DNA of 64,000 nucleotides, from positions 63,171 through 127,170 of the forward strand of contig DDSH01000024.1 of the NCBI GenBank assembly GCA_002343775.1, given 5' to 3'. A program made the translations under genes and the position numbers. Source of the stretch: Anaerolineales bacterium UBA2395 (GTDB taxonomy: Bacteria; Chloroflexota; Anaerolineae; Anaerolineales; Villigracilaceae). How positions within the stretch are numbered: the first letter of the stretch is position 1; each line of letters begins with the position of its first letter. This document shows positions 1 to 9,600 of the stretch, piece after piece. The notes beneath the pieces are model-generated. The model saw only the letters and a program-made list of their open reading frames with translations. It was not told the origin of the DNA and made no database searches.

Positions 1-479
1 TCCAACGGACCGAGAGCCTGATTCTGTTCCAGCGAGAGGATGCCTTCGCCGCCAACTTTAACCAGACCCGGTCCGAGCAGCGTGGCTCCAGTAGTGGTAA
101 TACCCAAAGAAACGCGACCCGCTCCCAGGTCCCGGGCGAGCGTTTCGCGATTGCCCAACCCATTTTGCAGCGTCAACGCCAATCCATCCGGCGCAAGTAC
201 ATCCTTCAACTGACGAGCCACGCGCTCCGTCTGCCATGATTTGACCAGCACAATCGCGTGCTTCGCGCCGCTCACCTCACGCGGATCATCCGTGGCGTGG
301 ACGTTGAACGCACGTTCCGTTCCATCCGAGTCCACGATGCGCGCGCCCTTCTCCTTCAGCGAAGCCAAGCCATCCTTCCACGTGCCCAGCATGGACACGC
401 TGTGACCCGCTTCGCTTAAGCGCACGGCAAAGAGTGTAGCCAGCGCGCCAGTACCTACCAGTAAGATATCCTGTTTCAT
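1..479 (-). CDS. panE: 2-dehydropantoate 2-reductase (ketopantoate reductase), N-terminal part
   Basis: NADPH-dependent reduction of ketopantoate to pantoate, the second step of pantothenate synthesis, in the cytoplasm. The visible 159 residues start MKQDILLVGTGALATLFA, a Rossmann dinucleotide-binding loop (GxGxxA), followed by an LVKSWQT strand and a TLQNGLGN segment, all typical of the PanE/ApbA family. The gene runs off the left edge, so the C-terminal catalytic domain is not seen. Its ATG at 479 overlaps the panB stop in an ATGA junction (476-479), so the two are translationally coupled. The identification is by family motifs and by the panB context. Confidence 0.88.
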   Translation of the reverse strand, partial: MKQDILLVGTGALATLFAVRLSEAGHSVSMLGTWKDGLASLKEKGARIVDSDGTERAFNVHATDDPREVSGAKHAIVLVKSWQTERVARQLKDVLAPDGLALTLQNGLGNRETLARDLGAGRVSLGITTTGATLLGPGLVKVGGEGILSLEQNQALGPL

Positions 480-1354
480 TTTGTTTCCTTTTGAAACTCG
501 TCCCACTCTTCGTCGCTTATTTCGACGGTGTGCTCCACAGCCGGGAATCGTTTGGTCTCCACATCGTCGACGTACTCGGCAAACGCCTTTTGCATCATCT
601 CATGGAGATTCGCATATTTCTTGACGAACTTCGGTGTGAAGCGGTCAAAAAGACCGAGCAGGTCATGCGTCACCAAGACCTGACCGTCACAACCTGCCCC
701 CGCGCCAATGCCAATGGTGGGAATGGAAATCTGTTTGGAAATAACCTCCGCCAAGCGAGCCGGAACCGACTCCAGCACGAGGCTGAACGCGCCTGCCTCT
801 TCGAGGATCTTCGCATCCTCCAGCAGACGTTTCGCTGCAACGGCGGTTTTGCCTTGTGCGCGGAATCCGCCCAATTGATTGACGGATTGCGGCGTCAGCC
901 CAATGTGCCCCATGACCGGGATGCCCGCACCGACGATGGCATGGACGGCATCTGCCCGTTCGCGCCCGCCTTCCAGCTTGACCGCATCCATGCCGCCTTG
1001 TTGCAGGAAGCGCCCGGCATTGCGAACCGCCTCTTCTACAGAAACTTGATACGACATGAACGGCATGTCACCGATCAGCAGGGATGATTTCGCGCCGCGA
1101 GCCACCGCGCGCGAGTGATGGAGCATTTCCTCCATCGTAACAGGCAGAGTATTTTCATAGCCCAGCACCACCATCGCGAGCGAATCGCCCACGAGGATGG
1201 CATCCACCCCTGCCTTGTCCATCGCCAGCGAAGTGGGATAGTCGTAGGCAGTGAGCATGGTGATCGGCTCGCCGCGTTCCTTTTTCTGGCGGAACGTGAG
1301 AGTCGTCACTTTCTTTCGTTGTGACGTGGTTGTGGAAATGGTTGTAGTTGACAT
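476..1354 (-). CDS. panB: 3-methyl-2-oxobutanoate hydroxymethyltransferase
   Basis: Transfers a hydroxymethyl group from methylenetetrahydrofolate to 2-oxoisovalerate to give ketopantoate, the first committed step of pantothenate and CoA synthesis. The protein has 292 residues. Family residues are in place: TAYDY at 35-39, VGDS with D57, D96 in LIGDMPF, KLEGG with E128, GHIGLTPQ from H150, and the putative catalytic E195 in VLESVP. It carries a Ser/Thr-rich N-terminal extension of about 15 residues. A GGAGGG Shine-Dalgarno precedes the start. It forms an operon with panE through a 4-nt overlap. A dyad 73 nt upstream (1427-1460) may be an operator. Confidence 0.96.
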   Translation of the reverse strand: MSTTTISTTTSQRKKVTTLTFRQKKERGEPITMLTAYDYPTSLAMDKAGVDAILVGDSLAMVVLGYENTLPVTMEEMLHHSRAVARGAKSSLLIGDMPFMSYQVSVEEAVRNAGRFLQQGGMDAVKLEGGRERADAVHAIVGAGIPVMGHIGLTPQSVNQLGGFRAQGKTAVAAKRLLEDAKILEEAGAFSLVLESVPARLAEVISKQISIPTIGIGAGAGCDGQVLVTHDLLGLFDRFTPKFVKKYANLHEMMQKAFAEYVDDVETKRFPAVEHTVEISDEEWDEFQKETK

Positions 1355-1426
1355 GGTACCCTCCGGTAAAGGTAGAGTCCGCTTGCGCCGCCCCCAGCAT
1401 ATGCGCTTGCGTCAGTAAGGATTTTC

Positions 1427-1460
1427 GCATTTTGTGTTACAGGCAGGTTACACAAAATGC
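1427..1460. promoter_or_regulatory. 11-bp inverted repeat between panB and the YtxH-like gene
   Basis: GCATTTTGTGT at 1427-1437 and ACACAAAATGC at 1450-1460 are perfect reverse complements around a 12-nt spacer. It lies in the 240-bp divergent intergenic region and has no T-run, so an operator is more likely than a terminator. The bound regulator is unknown. Confidence 0.5.
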
Positions 1461-1594
1461 CGGGTATACGCCGTCACGTTCGCAAGGATACGTGCGACAC
1501 TTCCATTATTCCATAATTTTGTTTTTTCGCCTATAATAAATTTATCAGAACTTCGTCTCAAAAACTATCACGGTTCCACGAAGGAGAATCATCC

Positions 1595-1813
1595 ATGCGA
1601 AGAATGTTCGGCTTTTTGATGGGAATTTTCGTTGGCGGGCTGGTCGGCGCGGTGGTGGCATTGCTGCTCGCTCCCGAATCCGGTGAGCAACTGCGCGGAC
1701 AATTGCGCAGCCGCGGGCAGAATTTCCTGAACGACATCCGCCACTCGGCAGACGCGCGCCGCATCGAACTGCGCCGCCGCCTCGAAACCCTGCGGTCGCC
1801 AAGAGAGTTTTAA
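1595..1813 (+). CDS. YtxH-like small membrane protein
   Basis: A 72-residue protein with one N-terminal membrane segment (about residues 5-26, rich in Gly, Val and Ala) followed by the APESGEQLR motif and a charged Arg-rich tail. This matches YtxH/GvpP-like envelope-stress proteins, whose biochemical role is not defined. AAGGAG lies about 9 nt before the ATG, and a TATAAT-like box is at 1532-1537. Its TAA stop overlaps the stop of the convergent glycosyltransferase by 4 nt, leaving no room for a terminator between them. Confidence 0.75.
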   Translation: MRRMFGFLMGIFVGGLVGAVVALLLAPESGEQLRGQLRSRGQNFLNDIRHSADARRIELRRRLETLRSPREF

Positions 1814-2982
1814 CTCGCACGGCGGACCACGACCGCCCCGTAAAACTCCTCCACCCTTTTCATATTCACCCCAAACTCCGCCCGTGCGGAGATAATGTTC
1901 GCGTTCAGACCTGCGGCTTCCCGTCGCAGGTCTTCTCGTTCCAACCCCGACAAAATCGCATCCGCAATCGACTGCGGGTCGGCAGGGTCTACCAGCAAAC
2001 CGTTCTGCCCATGCGTGATCCACTCGCGGATGGATTCAAGGTCGCCCGCCACGGGAAAACAACCGCATGCCATCGCTTCGATCAGCGAATTGGGCGTACC
2101 GTCATGCACGCTCGGCGAAACCACGATCTGCGCGCTGCGAAACACCCCGCCCATCTTCTCATGCGGGAAGGCGGGCAGCAATTCCACAGCGTTTTCTATC
2201 TTCAAATCCTGCACCCACGCCAACGCCTGCGCTTCGCCCTGCATCGACGAACACAGGAACTTCGTCTCGGGGCGTTTTGCCAGCACCAGCGGAATGGCTT
2301 TGAAGAACGAATCATTGCGGACATAGGGGCGCACTCCGCGCGGATTGATGACCACCGGACTCTCCACCAACGCTTCCGGCGGATAAAAGATCCCGCTTCG
2401 GACTCCGCCGTTGCCGGGGGATACCAACGTGGGTTTTTCCTCGCTCAAGCCCCACTCGCGTGCCAGCCGCACATCGCGTGCCACATCCGCATGCAATCCA
2501 TCCACAGCCTCCATCACCCGCCTTGTATGCCACCCCATCAGCGGCGTGGATGGTGCGTGCAGCGTGAAGTCATTGCCCCAGATGGAAACAAGAAATGCCG
2601 GGCGGTTGGTGATCCCCTTCAATGCCTCAGCAGCCAGCATCCCTTCGTAGGGTACGCGCATGGCATGGATAAGATCCGGCTGAACTTCGTTGATGAACCT
2701 CCGCAATTTGCGCGCGGACGCGGGAATCGTCACGGGACCCAGCCACTGCCTGATTTTGGTGCGCAGGCGTAGGGTCCGGGAAGAAGCGCTGGAGGGGGCG
2801 GAGGTCCGCTTTTTGACAGCAGAAAAGGCGACGGGGGTAAATTCCAGCCGTTTGACCGGAAAATCAAGTTCACCGCATTCAAAGGTGGTGGCGATGTAAA
2901 GATCATCGCCGCGTTCGGCAAAATAACGCATCCAATTACGGGAAATGGGCGAGCGGGCATCGGTCACGAACAACAAGCGCAT
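1810..2982 (-). CDS. GT4-type glycosyltransferase (GT-B fold)
   Basis: Predicted 390-residue nucleotide-sugar-dependent glycosyltransferase of the cytoplasm or membrane face. The N-terminal Rossmann half begins MRLLFVTDARS. The C-terminal half carries the donor-site signature HDGTPNSLIEAMACG and the following GLLVDPADPQSIADAI segment, as in glycosyltransferase family 4. Acceptor and donor cannot be told. The start at 2982 is chosen because the protein begins directly at the first beta strand and a TATAAT box at 2989-2994 sits 6 nt before it, suggesting a leaderless mRNA. A longer frame extending upstream to 3312 overlaps the response regulator and is rejected. The nearby ugd could supply UDP-glucuronate. 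Confidence 0.85.
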   Translation of the reverse strand: MRLLFVTDARSPISRNWMRYFAERGDDLYIATTFECGELDFPVKRLEFTPVAFSAVKKRTSAPSSASSRTLRLRTKIRQWLGPVTIPASARKLRRFINEVQPDLIHAMRVPYEGMLAAEALKGITNRPAFLVSIWGNDFTLHAPSTPLMGWHTRRVMEAVDGLHADVARDVRLAREWGLSEEKPTLVSPGNGGVRSGIFYPPEALVESPVVINPRGVRPYVRNDSFFKAIPLVLAKRPETKFLCSSMQGEAQALAWVQDLKIENAVELLPAFPHEKMGGVFRSAQIVVSPSVHDGTPNSLIEAMACGCFPVAGDLESIREWITHGQNGLLVDPADPQSIADAILSGLEREDLRREAAGLNANIISARAEFGVNMKRVEEFYGAVVVRRAS

Positions 2983-2988
2983 CCCATG

Positions 2989-2994
2989 ATTATA
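2989..2994 (-). promoter_or_regulatory. -10 box of the glycosyltransferase gene, leaderless geometry
   Basis: TATAAT on the minus strand ends 6 nt before the ATG at 2982, and no Shine-Dalgarno is present. The -35 region (GTCTCA) is weak. Confidence 0.5.
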
Positions 2995-2998
2995 CTCA

Positions 2999-3027
2999 TT
3001 GCCCACATCCCTGAGACGTAGTATATT
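2999..3027 (+). promoter_or_regulatory. Promoter of the response regulator gene
   Basis: TTGCCC at 2999-3004, a 17-bp spacer and TATATT at 3022-3027. The ATG follows after 6 nt, so the transcript would begin at or next to the start codon. There is no Shine-Dalgarno. Confidence 0.55.
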
Positions 3028-3033
3028 TAAGCA

Positions 3034-3405
3034 ATGAGCAAGGGTCGCGTTCTCATTGTCGAAGACAACATGGATACCTATGAGCTCGTGCGCTTTATTC
3101 TCGAAAAGAACGGCTACGACACCTTTCTGGCAATGAATGGACGCGATGGCGTAAACGCCGCCGACAAACAGAAACCCGACCTCATTATCATGGATTTGCA
3201 AATGCCCGAAATGGACGGATGGACGGCAACCCGCCTGATCAAGGAAAACCGGGCGACCTCCACCATCCCGCTGATCGCGCTGACCGCCCACGCCCTGCCC
3301 GGCGACCGGCAACGCGCCTTCGAATCAGGCTGTGATGATTACATCACCAAACCCATGGACCTGATCGAACTTGTAGAAACCGTGGATCGCTGGATGCCGC
3401 AATAA
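3034..3405 (+). CDS. Single-domain response regulator (CheY/DivK-like)
   Basis: A 123-residue stand-alone receiver domain. The acidic pair is E10/D11, the phosphoacceptor is D54 in IIMDLQMPEMDG, the switch threonine is T84 in ALTAHA, and the conserved lysine is K106 in ITKPMD. There is no output domain, so it must act by protein contact, like DivK or Spo0F. The ALTAHAL and GDRQRA segments resemble receivers that partner with hybrid histidine kinases. No kinase is adjacent; the nearest is about 3.3 kb away at 6671. It is divergent from the glycosyltransferase and appears leaderless. Confidence 0.93.
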   Translation: MSKGRVLIVEDNMDTYELVRFILEKNGYDTFLAMNGRDGVNAADKQKPDLIIMDLQMPEMDGWTATRLIKENRATSTIPLIALTAHALPGDRQRAFESGCDDYITKPMDLIELVETVDRWMPQ

Positions 3406-3548
3406 GACCGCCTCCCCGTCCACTTCAAAACTGGCTCCTTTATCCGCAGAGGGTATGGTTGATACGGGTCGAACCTCCCCGAACCCTCACAATATCCACG
3501 GGACCATCCGATCAACAAGAGCCAAATCTTTTCAACAAGAGGAAACAT

Positions 3549-4844
3549 ATGAAACAAATTTGTGTCGTCGGCGTTGGATACGTCGGCTTGGTAACCGCAG
3601 CGTGTTTCGCCGACCTGGGAAACCGGGTAATTGCCCTGGATGTAAACCAGGAGCGCGTGGAGAACCTCAAAAAGGGCATCATGCCCATCTACGAACCCGG
3701 GCTGGATGAGCTCGTCAAGCGCAACATGAAAGCCGGGCGCATCACCTTCACCACCTCCTACAAGGATGCTTTGAAAGGCGCAGAATATGCCTTCATCGCC
3801 GTGGGTACGCCCTCCGGCTCGGATGGCTCGGCGGATCTGCAATACGTCGCCGCCGCCGCCAGATCCATTGCGGAAAATATGACCGCGCCGCTGATCCTCA
3901 TCAACAAATCCACGGTACCGATCGGGACCGGGGACTGGGTCGCCGACATTGTGAAGGGTGCCCAGCCGAAAGTGATTGATTTCTCCGTCGTCTCGTGCCC
4001 CGAGTTCCTGCGCGAGGGTTCCGCCATCGGCGACTTTATGAACCCACACCGCACCGTCATCGGCTCGCTCGACCGCGACGCCGCGAACAAAGTGGCTCAG
4101 CTGCATCTGCCATTGCGCGCGCCCATCGTCATCACCGACCTGCGCACCGCGGAAATGATCAAGTACGCCAGCAATGCTTTCCTTGCCACAAAGATCTCCT
4201 TCATCAACGAACTTGCAGACTTGTGCGAACTCGTCGGCGCGGATGTGAAGGAAGTGGCGGCTGGCATGGGCTACGACGCCCGCATCGGACGTCACTTTTT
4301 GGATGCAGGTTTGGGTTGGGGCGGTTCATGCTTCCCCAAAGATGTGGAGGCACTCGCCTTCATGGCAAAGGAAAAGGGTCTGGAGCCCGCCATCCTCAAC
4401 AGCGTGATGGACGTCAATTATGACCGCCGCAAAATCTCTGTGAAACACCTGGAAGCCATGCTGGGCGGAAGCCTGAAGGGCAAGACCATCGGTTTGCTCG
4501 GGCTGGCGTTCAAACCCAATACCGACGACATGCGCGACGCGCCATCGATCACCATTGCCGAGGCGCTGGTGGGGGCGGGAGCCAAAGTCCATGCGTATGA
4601 CCCGGTGGCGATGGATGTTGCCCGTCCCATCCTGCCTGCCGTGGATATGTTCGATGAGCCGTACAAAATGGCACAAGGCTGCGATGCGCTGATGGTCGTC
4701 ACCGAATGGAATGAGTTCAAGCAGCTCGATCTCGAAAAGGTCAAAAATCTGCTCAAAACCCCTGTCATCTACGACGGACGCAACATCTACGAGCCCGCCC
4801 GCATGAAGGAAATGGGCTTCACCTACCGCGCCGTAGGTCGATAG
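3549..4844 (+). CDS. ugd: UDP-glucose 6-dehydrogenase
   Basis: Oxidises UDP-glucose to UDP-glucuronate with two NAD+, feeding capsule, exopolysaccharide or glycan synthesis in the cytoplasm. The protein has 431 residues, the usual length. The NAD-binding GVGYVG is at 8-13, STVPIGT from 121, EMIKYASNAFLA with K205 and N209, and GWGGSCFPKD with catalytic C261 and D265. The C-terminal domain has GLAFKPNTDDMRDAPS. The start at 3549 follows AGAGGAA; an in-frame upstream extension to 3459 is not family-like. A hairpin terminator follows at 4864-4913. Confidence 0.97.
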   Translation: MKQICVVGVGYVGLVTAACFADLGNRVIALDVNQERVENLKKGIMPIYEPGLDELVKRNMKAGRITFTTSYKDALKGAEYAFIAVGTPSGSDGSADLQYVAAAARSIAENMTAPLILINKSTVPIGTGDWVADIVKGAQPKVIDFSVVSCPEFLREGSAIGDFMNPHRTVIGSLDRDAANKVAQLHLPLRAPIVITDLRTAEMIKYASNAFLATKISFINELADLCELVGADVKEVAAGMGYDARIGRHFLDAGLGWGGSCFPKDVEALAFMAKEKGLEPAILNSVMDVNYDRRKISVKHLEAMLGGSLKGKTIGLLGLAFKPNTDDMRDAPSITIAEALVGAGAKVHAYDPVAMDVARPILPAVDMFDEPYKMAQGCDALMVVTEWNEFKQLDLEKVKNLLKTPVIYDGRNIYEPARMKEMGFTYRAVGR

Positions 4845-4863
4845 TCGGTTAATCGTCAAGTGA

Positions 4864-4913
4864 AAAGTCGGGTAGGCGGGTAGAATTGCCCGCTACCCGG
4901 CTTTGACTTTTTT
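4864..4913 (+). terminator. Terminator of ugd
   Basis: A 12-bp stem (4864-4875 with 4893-4904, one G-T pair) extended by an inner CGGG/CCCG, followed by a T-run at 4908-4913. Confidence 0.75.
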
Positions 4914-4923
4914 CACAATCATC

Positions 4924-5826
4924 ATGACCCATCCCCCCGTTTGCAACTACGAAGGCTCCGACTACCAGCAATCCTTTTGGGAGCAGGGCGGGCGCGAATA
5001 CGAAGACCGCGCCGAAGCCATTGCCTTGAAACGAATGCTGCCCAAAGCCGGCTCACTGATGCTCGAATTGGGCGCAGGCGCCGGACGAAACACGCCGCGC
5101 TACGCCGGTTTCGAGCGCATCGTGGTCCTGGATTATTCGACCACGCAGCTGGCACAAGCACAGGAACGGCTTGGACGTTCTGAAAAATACATTTACGTCG
5201 CGGCGGATGTGTACCGCCTCCCCTTCCGGGACCGGTTGTTCGATTCTGCAACGATGATCCGGGTGCTGCATCATATGGCGGATGCACCCAAGGCACTGGC
5301 ACAGGTGCGGAACATTTTGCAGCCGGGCGGGGTCTTCATCCTTGAGTTCGCCAACAAACTCAACATCAAAGCCATTCTGCGCTACCTGCTCGGCAGGCAG
5401 GCGTGGAGCCCGTTCACGCTGGAGCCGGTGGAGTTTGTGGAGTTGAACTTCGACTTCCACCCGAAAGCCGTCCGCCAGTGGCTGGGCAGTCTCGGTTTCA
5501 GCGTGGAAAAAACTCTGACCGTGTCCCACTTCCGGCTGGGGCTCCTGAAGCGCCTCATCCCCGCGAAGATCCTCGCCGCGTTGGACGGTCTCTTCCAGCC
5601 GACGGGCGCACTCTGGCAGTTCACGCCCAGTGTGTTCGTGAAGGCAAAAGTCGACGGTGACCAATCAACCGGAGAGATTCCGGTGAATGTGCTGCAATTC
5701 TTCAAATGCCCCGATTGCGGGGAGAAAAACTTAGTGGAAAAGGAAAGTCATTTGTTCTGCCCGAATTGCCAAGCCAAATGGCAGGCACGTGACGGCATTT
5801 ACGATTTTCGTGAAAGCATAAAATAA
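4924..5826 (+). CDS. Class I SAM-dependent methyltransferase with C-terminal zinc ribbon
   Basis: A 300-residue protein. SAM motif I is LELGAGAGR at 47-55, followed by LDYS at 69-72, DVYRLPF and the LHHMADAPKAL and LQPGGVF motifs of the Methyltransf_11 family. The last 50 residues form a separate module with two CxxC pairs (C262/C265 and C279/C282), a zinc ribbon like the Trm112-type tails of some methyltransferases. Substrate unknown. No Shine-Dalgarno supports either start; 4924 is preferred over 4903 because the upstream residues overlap the terminator T-run and are not family-like. Confidence 0.82.
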   Translation: MTHPPVCNYEGSDYQQSFWEQGGREYEDRAEAIALKRMLPKAGSLMLELGAGAGRNTPRYAGFERIVVLDYSTTQLAQAQERLGRSEKYIYVAADVYRLPFRDRLFDSATMIRVLHHMADAPKALAQVRNILQPGGVFILEFANKLNIKAILRYLLGRQAWSPFTLEPVEFVELNFDFHPKAVRQWLGSLGFSVEKTLTVSHFRLGLLKRLIPAKILAALDGLFQPTGALWQFTPSVFVKAKVDGDQSTGEIPVNVLQFFKCPDCGEKNLVEKESHLFCPNCQAKWQARDGIYDFRESIK

Positions 5827-5847
5827 AGTATCAGGTCGGGAGCGTTC

Positions 5848-6579
5848 ATGTCAATTCCGCAAAAACAACCGCCACAAGGGACAACGCCAAGGGATAGAAA
5901 GACGCAACCCATGCGCAAGAACGGCGTGGACACGCGAGGCATGCTCAGTATTGTGACCATGTTGGGGAGCCTTGCCGCGCTGTCGGTCTCCATGGTGGGA
6001 GCTGCAGGGCTGGTACTGGCAATTTTCGACGATGGGCTTGCCAACAGCCTGGAAGGGCTGCCGGTAAAGGTCATTGTGTTGGGGTTGGCGTTTGTCTTTG
6101 GTTGGGGAATGGGGCTCGCCAGCATTCGCGGGTTCGGGAATCTCGTCTACCCGATGGTGGTCAACCTTTATGCCTGGGCGTGTCTCACGGCAGTGAGTAT
6201 TTTGTATCTGAAGGTCATTCAAAAACTGTTCATGCAACAGTACGACACGACCAAATTCTGGGCGTATGTGATCATTTTGCTGGGCGGATTGTTCGTACTG
6301 ATCTGCCTGCATCTGCTGGTGGAGGGACATGACCTGCGCCCGTTTGCGATTCCGCTGCTCATCATCAGCGTGCTGCAATTGTTCGTGATCGTCTTTCGCT
6401 ACATCTTTACCACCGATGCCGACAGCTGGAAACTCGCAGGCGACCTGACGGTCTTCGTCATCATGATCTCCATCTCCGCGTTGATGCTGATGCATATCGG
6501 TATCCTTTCGCCGCTGCGGGATTGGATCGACGGGCTGTTTGTAAATGGACAGCAGGGGAACGGGAATTCCCTGGAGTGA
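5848..6579 (+). CDS. Six-helix integral membrane protein of unknown function
   Basis: A 243-residue protein not recognised as a named family. A polar, basic N-terminal tail of about 30 residues is followed by six hydrophobic segments near residues 35-60, 74-95, 105-122, 138-158, 167-187 and 198-220. There are no catalytic or metal-binding motifs. GGGAG precedes the start. It follows the methyltransferase by 21 nt in the same direction, so cotranscription is likely, and a strong terminator follows it. Confidence 0.8.
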   Translation: MSIPQKQPPQGTTPRDRKTQPMRKNGVDTRGMLSIVTMLGSLAALSVSMVGAAGLVLAIFDDGLANSLEGLPVKVIVLGLAFVFGWGMGLASIRGFGNLVYPMVVNLYAWACLTAVSILYLKVIQKLFMQQYDTTKFWAYVIILLGGLFVLICLHLLVEGHDLRPFAIPLLIISVLQLFVIVFRYIFTTDADSWKLAGDLTVFVIMISISALMLMHIGILSPLRDWIDGLFVNGQQGNGNSLE

Positions 6580-6600
6580 TGTTAACAACTTCCTCGAATA

Positions 6601-6631
6601 AAAAGCCAACCTTCATCGGGTTGGCTTTTTT
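6601..6631 (+). terminator. Terminator, usable on both strands
   Basis: AAAAGCCAACC at 6601-6611 pairs with GGTTGGCTTTT at 6619-6629 and is followed by T-rich sequence. It lies between convergent genes. Confidence 0.85.
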
Positions 6632-6670
6632 CTTGTAAACCGGTATGAACCATGATCGCAGGGTTGGGCG

Positions 6671-9600
6671 CTATTCTTTCATCAACGGCAGGCGGATGTA
6701 AAAGGTGCTGCCGGGGAAGTTCTCCTCATCCCTGCCTGCGCTTTCGACCCAGATGCTGCCCTGCAGGGCTTTGACGATCCCCGAAGCGACCGCCAACCCC
6801 AACCCCGCACCGCCGCCTTTGTAGTATGTACGGCTGGAGGAATGTAACTTCACTTCTCCGAGTTGGTATAACTTTTCGAAGATGATCTTGTGATGTTCCG
6901 GGTCGATGCCGATGCCGGTGTCTTTGACGCGGATCTCCGCCATTCTGCCGAGGCGGCGGTCATCCACCACGCTGGCAGAGACGTTGATCGTGCCGCCATC
7001 CGGGGTGAACTTGATGGCATTGACGATGACATGGTCGAGCGCCTTCTTGAGCAGTTCGGGGTCTGCTTGCAGCGGGGGAATGGTCTTGATGGCTTCATCC
7101 AGCACAAAGGTCAGGTTGCGATGCGCGAGGTCATCGAGGTAATCCTTGTGGATGAGGCGCAGGATCAACCCCAAATTCACCGCTTCGATATGCGGGTTGA
7201 TGACCTGACTCTCGAGGCGCGCCACATCCAGCATGCTATCCACGATCTGGTGCAGGCGGTTGGTTCCGCGCATCACGCCGTTGATCGCCTCCAGCAGCAT
7301 GGGGTTCCCCTGAACGGATGCATCTGTCTTGAGCATGCCAAGATACCCCTTGATGACCGTCAGCGGGGTGCGCAATTCATGCGCCGCCACCTGAATGAAA
7401 GCGGATTTGTTCTTGTCGTGTTTTTCCAGCGTTTTGTAGGCGTTGTTGAGTTCTTCGACGCGCTCGGAGACCATGCGCTCCATCATCTGGTTGACATCCG
7501 TCATTTCGTGATAGAGACGGGCATTCTCCAGCGCCACGGTTGCCTGCATGGCAAAGGTGGTGGTCAGCAGCGCATCATCGTCGGAGAAGGAGCGGTCGGC
7601 GCGGCTGAGAACCAGCAGCCCGATGACATTATCCTTGGAATAGAGCGGCACACCCAACCATGACCGATCACGGGGCAGCCACTCCGGCTGCGACCATTCT
7701 TCCGTGGAACCGGCATCGCGTACAAGCAGGGTCTCGCCTTTGCGCGCGACGGTCGTGTAGAAATCCAAACCTTTAATCTTGAGGCGGAATGTTTGGAAGT
7801 CCGCGTTTTCCGGCATGCCGTGATGCGCGATGGCGTGCGGGACACCGTTCACATCCTCCATGAACAGGATGCCGCGCTCATAAGACACCACCTGATCCAG
7901 TTGAGAGAGGATCTGGTCGTGCAGGTTTTCGACGGTCCGCAAGGAGGAGAGTTGCCGCGCACAACGCGCCAGCGCTTCGGCTCCGCGACGCCGCTCCTGC
8001 TCGGACTCAAAGAGTTTTGCATTCTGTGAGGCGGTTTTTTCCGCCACATCGCGCGCGCGCGCTAATTCCACCGCCCGTTCACGCGCTTCGCTCAACAGGC
8101 GCTCCACTTCGTTCTGCGCCTGCTCACGCTGCTGGACGAGCATCGTCCGCAGGAGGGCGCTCGAAAGCAGGTTTTTCACGCGGACGTAAATATCCCAATC
8201 CGTGGGACCCATCTCTGCCCACATGAAACCGAAGCGATTGCTCGCCAGCGCCAGCGGCATGACCACGGCATCGTAGCGGTGGTCTTCGGGAGTTTTGCCG
8301 CGTGGGACGAGTCTGCCTGTGGCAGGCATGAATTTTTCGGCGGGGATATTGAAGCGGTTCTTCTCATATTCCAATAGCAGACGATAACTTTGCGGTGGCG
8401 GAGAGGAAACCGAACCAGGCGAGCTCACATCGCCAAAGAACATCACATACCAACGATCCAACCCGAGGACCGGGAAATGCCTGGTGATCGCATCGCCGAT
8501 GGCATCGAACGACATGGCAGATGCCATCGAGAAACTGAAGTTGTTGAGCAGTTCCTCCTGCTTTTCGAACTGCAAACGGCGGTATGCCTGCGCACGTTGT
8601 GACAATTCGCCCACCAACATGCGCGCCTGCTGGAAGAGATTTTCCGCCCGCAGCATGGTGGTGGTACTGCTGATTCCGCCCAGCGCATATTTTCTGAACG
8701 TGGAGATCACATTGTGCCAGACGTTGAAATCGTACCCATAGCGTTGCAACACCTCGACGGTCATCTGAATTATTTTCAGGAAGGCATCGCTTTTATCGGT
8801 TTCACGCAAGCTGGCGAGGAAGACATCCCAGGTGCGCCCGAATACATCTTCATAGACCGTCTTGTAGGGGTCGCTTTCCGAAATCCCCGCAGAAGCGAAC
8901 AAAGCGCGGATCGCCGCACTGCGCTTGTTCTCCAGCCTGCCCGTGTGCGCCACTTCCTTCGGCAGTACGATCGCACGTTGAATGCTATCCGGCTGACAAC
9001 CGCACGACCAGCGCACGACCAGATGGGAGGAATAGATGTTGACATCTTCCACCGGGTCGCCCGAAATGCGCTTCAGGAGACCGTTGAAGGCATGCCTGCC
9101 CACATCGTAAAACGATTGATGCACGGTTGTCAGCGGCACACCCATCGACTGCGCCTCGCTGACATCGTCGAAACCGGTCAATGCGATCTGATCCGGGACG
9201 TTAATGCCGCGCTGCTGCAACGCCTCGAGCGCACCGAACGCCATGCGGTCATTGGCAGCCACAATGGCTTGCACCTTCATGCCCAGGTCATCCAACAGGG
9301 TGCGCACGGCGGCGCGACCGCTCTCCGGCGAAAAATCTCCACTGACGACAAGGTGTTCCTCGAAACGGATGTTGTGCGCCTTCAACTCTTCACGATAGGC
9401 AAGATAACGCTGCTCGGCTTCGATCTGCCCATGCGGTCCGCGAATGAAAGCAATACGGGTATATTGGTGTTCTTCGATCAAATGTCGAACGACCGCCCGC
9501 ATCCCGCCTTCGTTATCCGCCATAAAGGAAGAAACCCCCGGCGCGCGCACCGCAACAGATGCGATCGGCATGGGGGAAAGGGAACGGCAAAAATTCTCAA

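Noticed and set aside
1810..3312. 500-residue frame upstream-extending the glycosyltransferase
   Set aside because: The first ~110 residues overlap the response regulator on the other strand and are not family-like; the fold begins at 2982.
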